DNA of 19,394 nucleotides from NCBI GenBank assembly GCA_026770595.1, contig MU633930.1, positions 1 through 19,394 of the forward strand. The letters run 5' to 3'. Under the pieces are notes generated by a model. It was given only the letters and a program-made list of their open reading frames with translations. It did no database searches and had not been told where the DNA came from. The DNA is from Ochromonadaceae sp. CCMP2298. Its lineage: Eukaryota; Sar; Synurophyceae; Ochromonadales; Ochromonadaceae. The position numbers and the translations under genes were made by a program. Positions 9,675 through 16,970 of the stretch are shown in pieces. Positions within the stretch are counted from its first letter, which is position 1. Each line of letters opens with the position of its first letter.

Positions 9675-12038
9675 ATGGTGGTCTACAACTTTAAGGTTCG
9701 CCTACCCAAATCGCGTGGAATGAATCCCCCGCACAGCCGCTCTACGCCTACGTCTAGGCTCACTGCACTGCTGTCGTTGCTTTCGCTCACGTTAACACAT
9801 CCACCCATCCACACCCTCCACCTCCTTCTATCAGAAAATCGCGCCCATTCCCGGCGCGATGGAGATGATCGACATCGTGCTCACCCGCACGCAGCGCCGC
9901 ACACCCACCGTCATCCACCCGGGCTACAAGATCACGCGCATCCGCAACTTCTACATGCGTAAGGTCAAATTCACGCAGCAGACGATTGGCGAGAAATTGG
10001 GCGCGATGTTGCAGGACTTCCCCCGCCTGGACGACATCCACCCCTTCTACGCAGACCTTATGAACATCCTGTACGACCGAGACCACTTCAAGCTCGCCCT
10101 GGGACAGGTGAACACTGCTAAGAACCTGATTGCGGGCCTTTCGAAGGACTATCTGCGCCTGTTGAAGTACGGAGACTCGCTCTACAGGTGTAAGCAGCTC
10201 AAGCGCGCAGCCATGGGTCGCATGTGCACAGTGCTGAAGAAGCTCAAAGCATCCCTGGGCTATCTCGAGGAGGTGCGCAAGCACATCTCGCGTCTGCCTG
10301 CCCTGGACCCCAACACCCGCACACTGCTGCTGACCGGCTACCCCAACGTGGGCAAGTCCTCTTTCATGAACAAGGTGAGGACGTGCACCCACCACCCAAC
10401 CCTATAATGGCCACTTGTTCGTAGCTGCTGCGAGCTTAGGATCCCCCCCAACCCCCACTTTCTCTTTGAATAACCCCCTCTTTCTATACAACCCTTAGGT
10501 GACCCGCGCAGACGTGGACGTGCAGCCCTACGCCTTCACCACCAAGGCCCTCTTCGTAGGCCACATGGACCACCGCTTCCTTCGCTGGCAGGTCGTAGAC
10601 ACGCCGGGTATTTTGGACAGACCTCTGGAGGAGCGCAACACTATCGAGATGCAGGCTATCACAGCTCTGGCGCATCTGCAGTGCTGCGTGCTGTACTTTT
10701 TGGACATTTCTGAGCAGTGCGGGTATCCGATTGACCAGCAGCTGACTCTGTTTGAGTCGATCCGCCCTCTGTTCGCTAACAAGCAGGTGAGGGAATTTCT
10801 AAGAGGGGGTGCAGTCTCACATGCTTCTCACATATGCTTCATATATGATACATATATAACACAAACTGCTTCTGACTTATATGCTTCTCTTTACGTTTAT
10901 TCTATAGGTTATGATGGTGGCAAATAAAACCGACGTAACACCTTGGGACAGCCTCGCCCCCGAGGTGCGTAGAAAGATCGAAGAGTGTGCGGCAAAGGCT
11001 GGCGCCGAGCTCGTGCCCATGAGCAACATCAGCGAAGATAACGTGGGACACCTTAAGACCACCGCCTGCGACAAGCTCCTCGAGGCGCGCGTCGACTCCA
11101 AACTCTCCTCAGGCAAAATCAAGGACGATGTTTTATCCCGAATTACCGTCGCCACCCCAAAACCCAGAGACACCACGGAGCGCGCGCCCCATATCCCCGC
11201 CAGCGTCGGGGGACCTAAGTCCGACCGCGTTACAGAGAAACATTTGATGTGGAACAACGGCGGTCCGGGCGTGTATGCGTGCGACTACCGTAAGTACTAC
11301 ACGCTGGAGGAGGACGAGTGGCGGTTCGACACTATTCCGGAGTTCATGGATGGAAAGAACGTGAACGACTTCTTCGATGCGGACATCGAGGCGCGGCTGA
11401 ATGCCCTGGACGACGAGGAGGCGGAGTTGGAGAAGGCGGGGGCGTATGCGGTGGAGGAGGATGAGGAGATCGACGAGGAGGATATGCTCCTATACCAGGC
11501 GATTAAGGAGAAGCAGGTCATTGCTCGCGCACGCTCACACGGCGTGAAGCCCAACCTGCCTAGGAAGTTCCTGCTGCGCGCGAGGGACGCTGATGAGGTG
11601 AGGGAGGGGCTTGAGAATGTGGGTCTGCCCTCAGAGGGGGTTTTACGCTCAACGCAGCTGGAGGAGCGTGGGCGTAAAAGGGCCCGGTCCGAGGGCGGGG
11701 GCGGTGGTATGGAGGTGGAGGGTGAGGACCAGGGGTCATCATCTCGCCCCCGCACCTCGAAATCCGCATCCCGCGGCAGGTCTAAGACTGGCCGCTCAGC
11801 ATCTGACCACCAAGAGGCAACCAAGCGCACGCGCACGCATAGCGCCACTAGGGGACCCAAGGAGGGCTCTGTGGCACCTCACCAGCAGAAGGAGGTACAG
11901 AAGAAGAAGAGGGTGCTGGAGAGACACCTGATCAAGTACGCAAAGCAGGGAGAGGGAGACAGGACGCACTACGAGAAGATGGCCAAGCACATGAACTCCG
12001 GCAAGTCCTCTCTGGGCACGAGCACCATCGGTCGCTAA
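9675..12038 (+). CDS. NOG1: Nucleolar GTP-binding protein 1 (Nog1)
   Basis: Nog1 is an OBG-type GTPase that assembles into pre-60S ribosomal particles and occupies the peptide exit tunnel region until late maturation. Four exons (9675-9695, 9835-10374, 10499-10786, 10908-12038) give 659 residues. The seven-codon first exon MVVYNFK joins to [14 protein letters not shown], matching the YNFK start of the family and fixing the start. An N-terminal helical domain ([43 protein letters not shown]-like stretch) precedes the GTPase domain: G1 GYPNVGKSS (175-183), G3 DTPG (221-224), G4 NKTD (289-292). The C-terminal part has the [19 protein letters not shown] block and a basic tail ending [20 protein letters not shown]. 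Intron 1 has the weak donor GTTCGC. The length is near that of animal Nog1 (about 634). Confidence 0.96.
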
Positions 12039-12810
12039 GCAATTGTTCAAAGGGGTCCCAGGTTTTCCTGGGTTTGGGGGGATTATTCCCCCTTGGGTTT
12101 CCCAAGTTCCCAGAGCTCTCGTTGCAGTTGCTGGGTTTCTGTAAACGCGCTGTATGTACATACACTATTTTCTCCTCTAGGCACCAATCCGTAAAATGTT
12201 AAACAATTCTGGGTGGAGTCTGATTTTTAATATATACATCGCCGAACCCCCATGGGTTAGATTGAGGAGTAGGGTTAGCTGTACGCCCTGTTCCCCCTCC
12301 CCACTGCTCCTCCCCACTGTTCCCCGTTTAGCGATTGATAGGCTTCTCCTCCCCCGCTCACCATGGTACAGAAAATTCGATCATTTTCGCAGACCTCTCC
12401 TCATCGCGTGGACCCTTGGTGTTGATACGTTTTTAAAAGGCGACTCTGTCCAGGTATCTATGCCTTTACATCCCGTATCCTTGGCGTGGACTCCCACGAT
12501 AAGAAACTATACGTTCCGAAATCTGCTTATGCCATCAGCTAGAGTATACAGTAAAACGAGGGGGTTACCTATGCTCACTACAGTCTGTACATACGTCTGT
12601 ACATACACCCAGGTGCTGGCCCATTGGCCGGATTGAAATATTCACAATAACAAAACATAATGCGGCCCCACGCCATTCCCTGATCTCCGATGATCCGGCC
12701 GTTTCTGTATGTCCCTATGTAATACACGTATACACCTTTGTGTCGTAAGTATATACGTCCTATGTCGTATGTGCTATGTGCTATGTGCTATGTCCTATGT
12801 TTGTCCTATG
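12039..12810. other. Convergent intergenic region with hairpins and CTATGT repeats
   Basis: This lies between the stop codons of NOG1 and the leucine-rich repeat gene, so it holds two 3' UTRs. Three adjacent hairpins follow the NOG1 stop (12058-12107). A CTATGTG-type tandem repeat (12757-12813) lies just at the stop of the other gene. Nothing in between looks coding. Confidence 0.6.
12058..12107. repeat. Three consecutive short hairpins downstream of NOG1
   Basis: CCCAGG-TTTT-CCTGGG (12058-12073), GGGGG-ATTATT-CCCCC (12078-12093) and CTTGGG-TTT-CCCAAG (12093-12107) follow one another beginning 20 nt after the NOG1 stop codon. Each stem is perfect. They would fold in the NOG1 mRNA tail as three stem-loops in a row. 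Confidence 0.7.
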
Positions 12811-12813
12811 TCA
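12757..12813. repeat. CTATGTG tandem repeat
   Basis: About seven units of TATGT(G/C)C follow one another with small changes (GCTATGTGCTATGTGCTATG in the middle). The array runs up to and includes the TGA stop of the minus-strand leucine-rich repeat gene, whose 3' UTR it forms. Confidence 0.75.
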
Positions 12814-14067
12814 TACCCGGACCTCCACGGAGCTCCGGGCTCTCAGCCACTGCACCCCCTCGGCAGTGATCTCCGCGCATCCCGCGACCTGCACCTCTGT
12901 GAGGCAGCGCAGGCCCGCCAGAGCCCTGAGCGTGTCGTCTGTGATCTGCTGGCACCACTCCAGACTCAGCTGCTCCAGGGCCTGCCTTCCACCCACACCC
13001 ACACCACCCACACCACCCACCCAACCACCCACACTCATACCCCCCTCGCGCGCCTCCGCAGCCGCATAGGTGTGCAGCAGCCCCAGCAGCCCCTGCTCGG
13101 TGAACCCACTGCACCAAGACAGATCCAGCACCCTTAGCTCCGAGCAGCCCTCCGCGATAGACATAATGCCCTCATCTGTAACAGAGCACGACTTTAGATC
13201 CAGCAGGCGGAGGCGGGGGCAGCTCCTGGCTAGCGCTGCGATGCCCTTGTCCGAGATGCCGGAGCACCACTGCAGCCGTATCTCCAGCAGTGCCACCAGG
13301 TTGTGCGCGAGGCGGAAGATGGAGCTGTCAGTGATGCGGCTCTTGCACACGTTCAGCTTCTGTATTGGGGAGGAGAAGGCGTACGCGGAGCGGGGTGGGC
13401 TGAGGTCTGGTAGGAGCACGAAGGCCTCGTCGGAGATGTCGTCGATGAAGGCGAGGTTGAGGGAGCGCAGCTGGCCGTGCTGGAAGATCTGCTGGATCTC
13501 CGGGGAGCGCACGTTCTTGCACTGGCTGAGGTTTAGGTACGTGAGGCGGCGGCAGTGCTTGTTCAGCGTGGAGATGATCTCGCCGGTGATCTGCGGACAG
13601 CCCTGCAGAGAGATGGCCTCGATGGAGAGGCAGCCCAGCAGGCTTTGGAAAGGGGACTCGCAGAAGTCGAACGCCGCGTCAGTCAGGCGGTGGCAGCGGT
13701 CCAGTCTAATATCTTCTAAAAGGGGACAGCCCTGCAGGATGGCGCGCACCACGGAGTTGCGGATCTGCGCGCAGTCGCACAGGTCCAGGGTCACTAGGTT
13801 GGGGCAGTTCATGCCGATCTGCTTGAAGACGCTGTTGCGGATCTTCAAAGCCTGGCGGACCCTCAAACGCAGTCTATTGGGAACTAGGAAGGCCATCAGG
13901 GCCACGTCGGTGACCGCGCCGCGCTCCAGGAGTACCTTGAAGATGGGCTCGAGCAGAGAGTCGGGCACGAACTTGCACAGGTCGTTTATGAGCCTCCCGT
14001 CGAAGTTGCTCTTCTCCAGAAAGCCGATGATCATGGTCTGGCACAGGCTCACCAGAGTAGGCACCAT
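12811..14067 (-). CDS. AMN1/FBXL-type leucine-rich repeat protein
   Basis: This is an intronless 418-residue frame. From about residue 88 it holds roughly eleven cysteine-containing leucine-rich repeats of about 26 residues (for example CPNLVTLDLCDCAQIRNSVV, ALLEIRLQWCSGISDKGIAA, ELRVLDLSWCSGFTEQGLL). Such repeats are typical of F-box/LRR (FBXL2/20-like) and AMN1 proteins, which select substrates for SCF ubiquitin ligases or act in mitotic exit. An F-box is not obvious; the segment FVPDSLLEPIFKVLLERGAV near residue 33 resembles one only loosely, so the ligase role is unproven. A glycine/valine-rich insertion (about residues 338-361, coded by ACCCAC-type repeats at 12986-13057) splits the ninth and tenth repeats without breaking the frame. 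It lacks donor and acceptor signals for an intron. Confidence 0.87.
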   Translation of the reverse strand: MVPTLVSLCQTMIIGFLEKSNFDGRLINDLCKFVPDSLLEPIFKVLLERGAVTDVALMAFLVPNRLRLRVRQALKIRNSVFKQIGMNCPNLVTLDLCDCAQIRNSVVRAILQGCPLLEDIRLDRCHRLTDAAFDFCESPFQSLLGCLSIEAISLQGCPQITGEIISTLNKHCRRLTYLNLSQCKNVRSPEIQQIFQHGQLRSLNLAFIDDISDEAFVLLPDLSPPRSAYAFSSPIQKLNVCKSRITDSSIFRLAHNLVALLEIRLQWCSGISDKGIAALARSCPRLRLLDLKSCSVTDEGIMSIAEGCSELRVLDLSWCSGFTEQGLLGLLHTYAAAEAREGGMSVGGWVGGVGGVGVGGRQALEQLSLEWCQQITDDTLRALAGLRCLTEVQVAGCAEITAEGVQWLRARSSVEVRV

Positions 14068-14497
14068 CGCTCACTCGTTTGGCCGTCAGCAGAGACTCGA
14101 TACTATCGCCAAATTCGAGCAATTGGGGCACCCACTTTCCCTTTCGTGGCTGTGGTTCCTCCCGATCAGCAGAGTAAATCAGGACGACTACTGTCCAGGG
14201 TGAAAAAGCGCAACAGAGAGCGGAAGCTTCCTCGAAGCGAAGTCGCGGTGGCAAACTCGCTTGAGAGAAGAAAGGAATGCGGCAGGGCGGGAAGATAGAG
14301 CTCTCTCCCTCTGCTGTTGTCCTCCTCTCCCCTCGCCAAGCCCGCTGCAGGATTGACAGGAGCGAGCGGTTGTGCAGAATTACTGCGCAGGTTATAGAAT
14401 ATTCTGGACTAAGGATGCTAATCTTTGAGACAAAAGCTGGCCAGGATTTTGGCGAGTAGGTGTGAGGAATTTGGGAAGGTTATTCTTGGTTATGATT
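14068..14497. promoter_or_regulatory. Upstream region of the leucine-rich repeat gene
   Basis: These 430 bp lie between the start of the minus-strand leucine-rich repeat gene and the left inverted repeat. They should carry that gene's promoter. Together with the 69 bp after the right repeat they would form one ordinary divergent promoter region of about 0.5 kb if the 14498-16901 segment were absent. No specific motif was identified. Confidence 0.45.
14494..14497. repeat. Left copy of the flanking direct repeat GATT
   Basis: GATT directly precedes the left 242-bp inverted repeat. The same four bases directly follow the right one (16902-16905). This fits a 4-bp target-site duplication, though a 4-base match has a 1 in 256 chance of arising at random. 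Confidence 0.5.
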
Positions 14498-14739
14498 TCA
14501 TCGGGACTCCGGCCCTGGGGATGGCGGTGTCCACCCCTGCGGCAAAACCCTTCACATTGGCTCACTGTAGCCCCAAATTTCGCCGTCCTCGCTTTCTGCC
14601 TCTCCTGCACTCGACTCAAGAGCAATCGAGACCACTTCTGGCTCAGATTGCAGCTTATTCCAAGCGCCAGATTTTGTGCTAGAGGAGTCTTGGCGCGCGC
14701 GCCCTTGGATCGGGCGCTTTTGGCCCAGAGAGGTGCGAT
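14498..14739. repeat. Left 242-bp terminal inverted repeat
   Basis: It is an exact inverted copy of 16660-16901. It contains a 12-bp palindrome GGCGCGCGCGCC near its inner end (14692-14703) and an open frame on both strands. It ends inside an ATG (14738-14740). Confidence 0.92.
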
Positions 14740-14836
14740 GACCGCGGATCCCTTCCTCGATCCGTGTGCAATCTGCAAGGAGGAGCTGCAAAAAGGGGCT
14801 AAGAGCATAGATTATCCTCCAGGATGGTGCATCTGA
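14738..14836 (+). other. Short CxxC-bearing reading frame at the inner edge of the left repeat
   Basis: An ATG that straddles the inner border of the left repeat opens 32 codons beginning MTADPFLDPCAICKEELQ and then stops. CAICKEEL resembles the first cysteine pair of a RING finger, but no later zinc ligands follow in frame. Possible splice signals exist downstream (donor GTGCAT near 14826, acceptor CTGTCCCCAG at about 14862, donor CAG|GTAAGA near 14912, acceptor CTACCTAG near 15014). The inferred second exon stays open, so this may be the first exon of a small spliced gene or a fragment of one. The frame also stays open upstream through the repeat to 14462. Evidence is weak. Confidence 0.25.
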
Positions 14837-15245
14837 TATGTCTTCCCTCTCCTGCTGTCCCCAGTACCCTGCTGTTCCCTCGCACAGTAGTCCGCATTTC
14901 GGCTCTCGGCGCACAGGTAAGAAGAGCTGAAACGAGGTAGCAGTTCTCCTTATTTACAGTGCTGACATACTTGATTCTCTTCTTACTACTTCCCCTACTA
15001 TAAATTCTACCTAGATGCGCGGGGATCTGAGCTGGGCGGCCCTCCACGGCGTCCAAGTGGTGGGTGGCGGCACCCGAGCCCATCTCGGCGCGCCGCGCTG
15101 CCATTCGGGCCCAGCAGCGCCTAGAGGAGCAGCGACGGCGCGGCATGCGGGCGCAGGAGCTGCATGCTGATGTCTTGCATCTGTGTGCTGGTCCTGGGGA
15201 GCTGAGGGGAGGGGAGGGGTAGGCTCGGCAGTTGGGGGCTGCGCG

Positions 15246-15320
15246 CATACCCAGGGTATGGATACCCAGGGTATCCATACTCAGGGTATTGGTACCCAGG
15301 GTATCCATACCCTGGGTATG
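15246..15320. repeat. Five tandem 15-bp palindromic units
   Basis: The units are CATACCCAGGGTATG, GATACCCAGGGTATC, CATACTCAGGGTATT, GGTACCCAGGGTATC and CATACCCTGGGTATG, placed back to back without spacers. The first, second and fifth are perfect palindromes around a single central base; the third and fourth carry one or two changes. The shared core is TACCCAGGGTA. The unit length is a multiple of three, so the array is open in several frames (YPGY-type or TQGIH-type repeats), but no gene containing it is supported. Confidence 0.9.
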
Positions 15321-15354
15321 CCCAGAATGAAGCCGGCACAGTGGCTGTTGTTAG

Positions 15355-15600
15355 AGAGGGGGGCAGAGGGGATGGAGTGTTGGTGTGGTGCAGGGTGGTG
15401 GTGGTGGTGGTGGGTGTGGTGTCTGAGGTGGGGCCTTGGTGTGGTGTGGGGTTGTGGAACTGTATTATGTGTGGGGATAGTGGTCGTGGATGGTGTGTGG
15501 GGTGGATAGGTGTGGTTGAGGGGTGATGTTGGGAAGTATGTTAGGTGGGTGTAGGTTGGTTGGTGGTTGTGGGGCAGGAGGGCTGGGATGATTGTGTTTG
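15355..15600. repeat. G/T-rich strand-asymmetric tract
   Basis: The plus strand is almost free of C and poor in A over about 245 bp, with runs such as GGTGGTGGTGGTGGTGGG near 15395-15412 and many GTGG and TGGG words. Several runs of three or more G make a G-quadruplex possible. It lies between the palindromic array and the stop codon of the 310-residue frame. Confidence 0.7.
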
Positions 15601-15693
15601 TGTGTTTGTTGTGCTGCGCTGTGTGTGAGATGGAATACTAAACAACGAGAAGAGAATTTGTCTTTGTTATTTACACTTCGCATAACCCATTAT

Positions 15694-16626
15694 TTACACA
15701 TCGTTCATGTCTACATCCTCCCCCATGTCCACCTCCTCATCCATATAGGCGGCGATGTCCTCACTGGCCCACACGTCCCCGCTGGCAGTAGGCATCTCAC
15801 CTGCGATGATGATGGCAGGCAGACCCACGTGGTGGTTGACGGTCGGCCGCCTGGCGCGCTTCCTCGTCCGCTCCTTGTAGTAGGCATCTACATCCTCCGC
15901 CGAGTGGAACACGGCCGTCTCGAAGGTGTCGTGGGAGTACGGAGTGTCGTCCGTCGCTTGCTTCATGAGCTTGCCAACGAAGTACGCAAAGCCCTCACCC
16001 CTGGTGGTGATGGTGATCTGGCGCTTCTCGCTCTTCGCTGTGGCCTTGCTCTTAAAGCCGCCTCCGAGGTTAGGCTCGGCTTTGTCGCTCACCTCGGTCA
16101 GGGTGAGGAAGTGCGCTTCGCCACCCTTCGCAAGAAGTAAGGCATTCAGCTTGGCGGTGTAGAGGTGTAGTAACGCAATCCTCGCGCGGATGGTACGATC
16201 GCGGACCCCCCCCTCCTTCTTCTTCAGCAGCGCCGCGACTTCCAACGCAGCTTGCGCTACGGCTTCCAACGCCGCGGCTTCCTCTGCTGCCTTTACTGCC
16301 GCCACCCTCTCAGTCTCTTTCCTTGCCTTCTTGTCCTCTTTCTTCTGAACCGCCACCTCATCAGCGTGCTTAATCCTTGCCGCCGTCTGCTGTTCCCCAG
16401 TCAGATCCTTCCACTCGAAGGTGGTCTTTCCTGCTTCTCTGAGCCACCACTTGGGGATCCGCAGCTGCCCACGCAGTGCAAAGTACTGCTCCACCGCGGT
16501 CTTGGCGTTCTGCTGCTCGGCGGCCGACAACTCATCCCAGTCCTGCTGAGTCTTGCCAGGGTAAACGTCAGCGTAAAAATCTACCATCTTGATGCGGGAA
16601 AGCTGATATTGTCCACGTGACATCAT
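15694..16626 (-). CDS. 310-residue protein of unknown function inside the candidate element
   Basis: This is an intronless frame whose start lies 33 bp inside the right inverted repeat. Two ATGs are adjacent (16626 and 16623), and a third near residue 14 (MVDFYADVYPGK) is also plausible. The N-terminal part has two related blocks: W30-DELSAAEQQNA and W72-KDLTGEQQTAA. Such W-x-x-L-[ST]-x-x-EQ-x-x-A motifs are, as I recall, frequent in stramenopile proteins of unknown function. Residues about 90-137 are Ala/Glu/Lys-rich and likely helical or coiled. A basic patch KERTRKRARRP (251-261) could direct the protein to the nucleus. The C terminus is acidic (EEVDMGEDVDMNDV). I see no transposase, integrase, protease or helicase motif. 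It is the only substantial gene of the element, so it is either the cargo or an unfamiliar mobility protein. Confidence 0.72.
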   Translation of the reverse strand: MMSRGQYQLSRIKMVDFYADVYPGKTQQDWDELSAAEQQNAKTAVEQYFALRGQLRIPKWWLREAGKTTFEWKDLTGEQQTAARIKHADEVAVQKKEDKKARKETERVAAVKAAEEAAALEAVAQAALEVAALLKKKEGGVRDRTIRARIALLHLYTAKLNALLLAKGGEAHFLTLTEVSDKAEPNLGGGFKSKATAKSEKRQITITTRGEGFAYFVGKLMKQATDDTPYSHDTFETAVFHSAEDVDAYYKERTRKRARRPTVNHHVGLPAIIIAGEMPTASGDVWASEDIAAYMDEEVDMGEDVDMNDV

Positions 16627-16659
16627 CTCCTCTCGAAATATGTTAAATCTGCTTGTTGT

Positions 16660-16901
16660 ATCGCACCTCTCTGGGCCAAAAGCGCCCGATCCAAGGGCGC
16701 GCGCGCCAAGACTCCTCTAGCACAAAATCTGGCGCTTGGAATAAGCTGCAATCTGAGCCAGAAGTGGTCTCGATTGCTCTTGAGTCGAGTGCAGGAGAGG
16801 CAGAAAGCGAGGACGGCGAAATTTGGGGCTACAGTGAGCCAATGTGAAGGGTTTTGCCGCAGGGGTGGACACCGCCATCCCCAGGGCCGGAGTCCCGATG
16901 A
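16660..16901. repeat. Right 242-bp terminal inverted repeat
   Basis: It is an exact inverted copy of 14498-14739. Its inner end lies 33 bp before the start of the 310-residue gene, so it probably carries that gene's promoter. Its outer end lies 69 bp before the ELMO-domain start codon. Confidence 0.92.
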
Positions 16902-16905
16902 GATT
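16902..16905. repeat. Right copy of the flanking direct repeat GATT
   Basis: It directly follows the right inverted repeat and matches the GATT before the left one (14494-14497). Confidence 0.5.
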
Positions 16906-16970
16906 AGTAAGTACTTGGAATGCCTGATCAGTCCGTGAGCGCGTGAGCGCCTGCGTCATTGACTTGAGTA

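Larger units (their letters stand above)
14740..15693. other. Left interior of the candidate element, no firm gene
   Basis: Apart from the short CxxC frame, no convincing gene is present. A stretch around 15050-15180 is open in a plus-strand frame that reads IRAQQRLEEQRRRGMRAQEL, coiled-coil-like, and it could be the last exon of a spliced gene. The right part holds the 15-bp palindromic array and a G/T-rich tract, then the 3' UTR of the 310-residue gene. Confidence 0.45.
14498..16901. mobile_element. Candidate DNA transposon with 242-bp terminal inverted repeats
   Basis: The segment is 2,404 bp long. Its first 242 bases (14498-14739) are the reverse complement of its last 242 bases (16660-16901); I found no difference when comparing them line by line. 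The outer ends read TCATCGGGACTCCGGCCCTG. GATT flanks both ends. It lies between two divergent genes without breaking either. The 1,920-bp interior carries a 310-residue minus-strand frame, a palindromic 15-bp repeat array and a G/T-rich tract. No transposase signature (DDE/D triad, zinc-finger BED, tyrosine recombinase) was recognised. Superfamilies with 4-bp duplications include Sola and Ginger, but nothing here assigns it to them. A recent inverted duplication is the main alternative. Confidence 0.65.

Noticed and set aside
13070-14203. 377-residue plus-strand frame opposite the leucine-rich repeat gene
   Set aside because: The opposite strand encodes regular leucine-rich repeats; this frame is an antisense shadow of GC-rich coding DNA.
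14552-14914. Minus-strand frame in the left inverted repeat, also present in the right one at 16653-16847
   Set aside because: It is shared only because the repeats are identical and shows no motif; coding is not supported.
15246-15320. CRISPR array
   Set aside because: The units are contiguous without spacers and the DNA is eukaryotic.
15121-15339. YPGY-repeat protein from the minus strand of the palindromic array
   Set aside because: The repeat arises from any frame of a 15-bp unit and no upstream gene structure leads into it.
14498-16901. LTR retrotransposon
   Set aside because: The end repeats are inverted, not direct, and no reverse transcriptase or gag-like frame is present.
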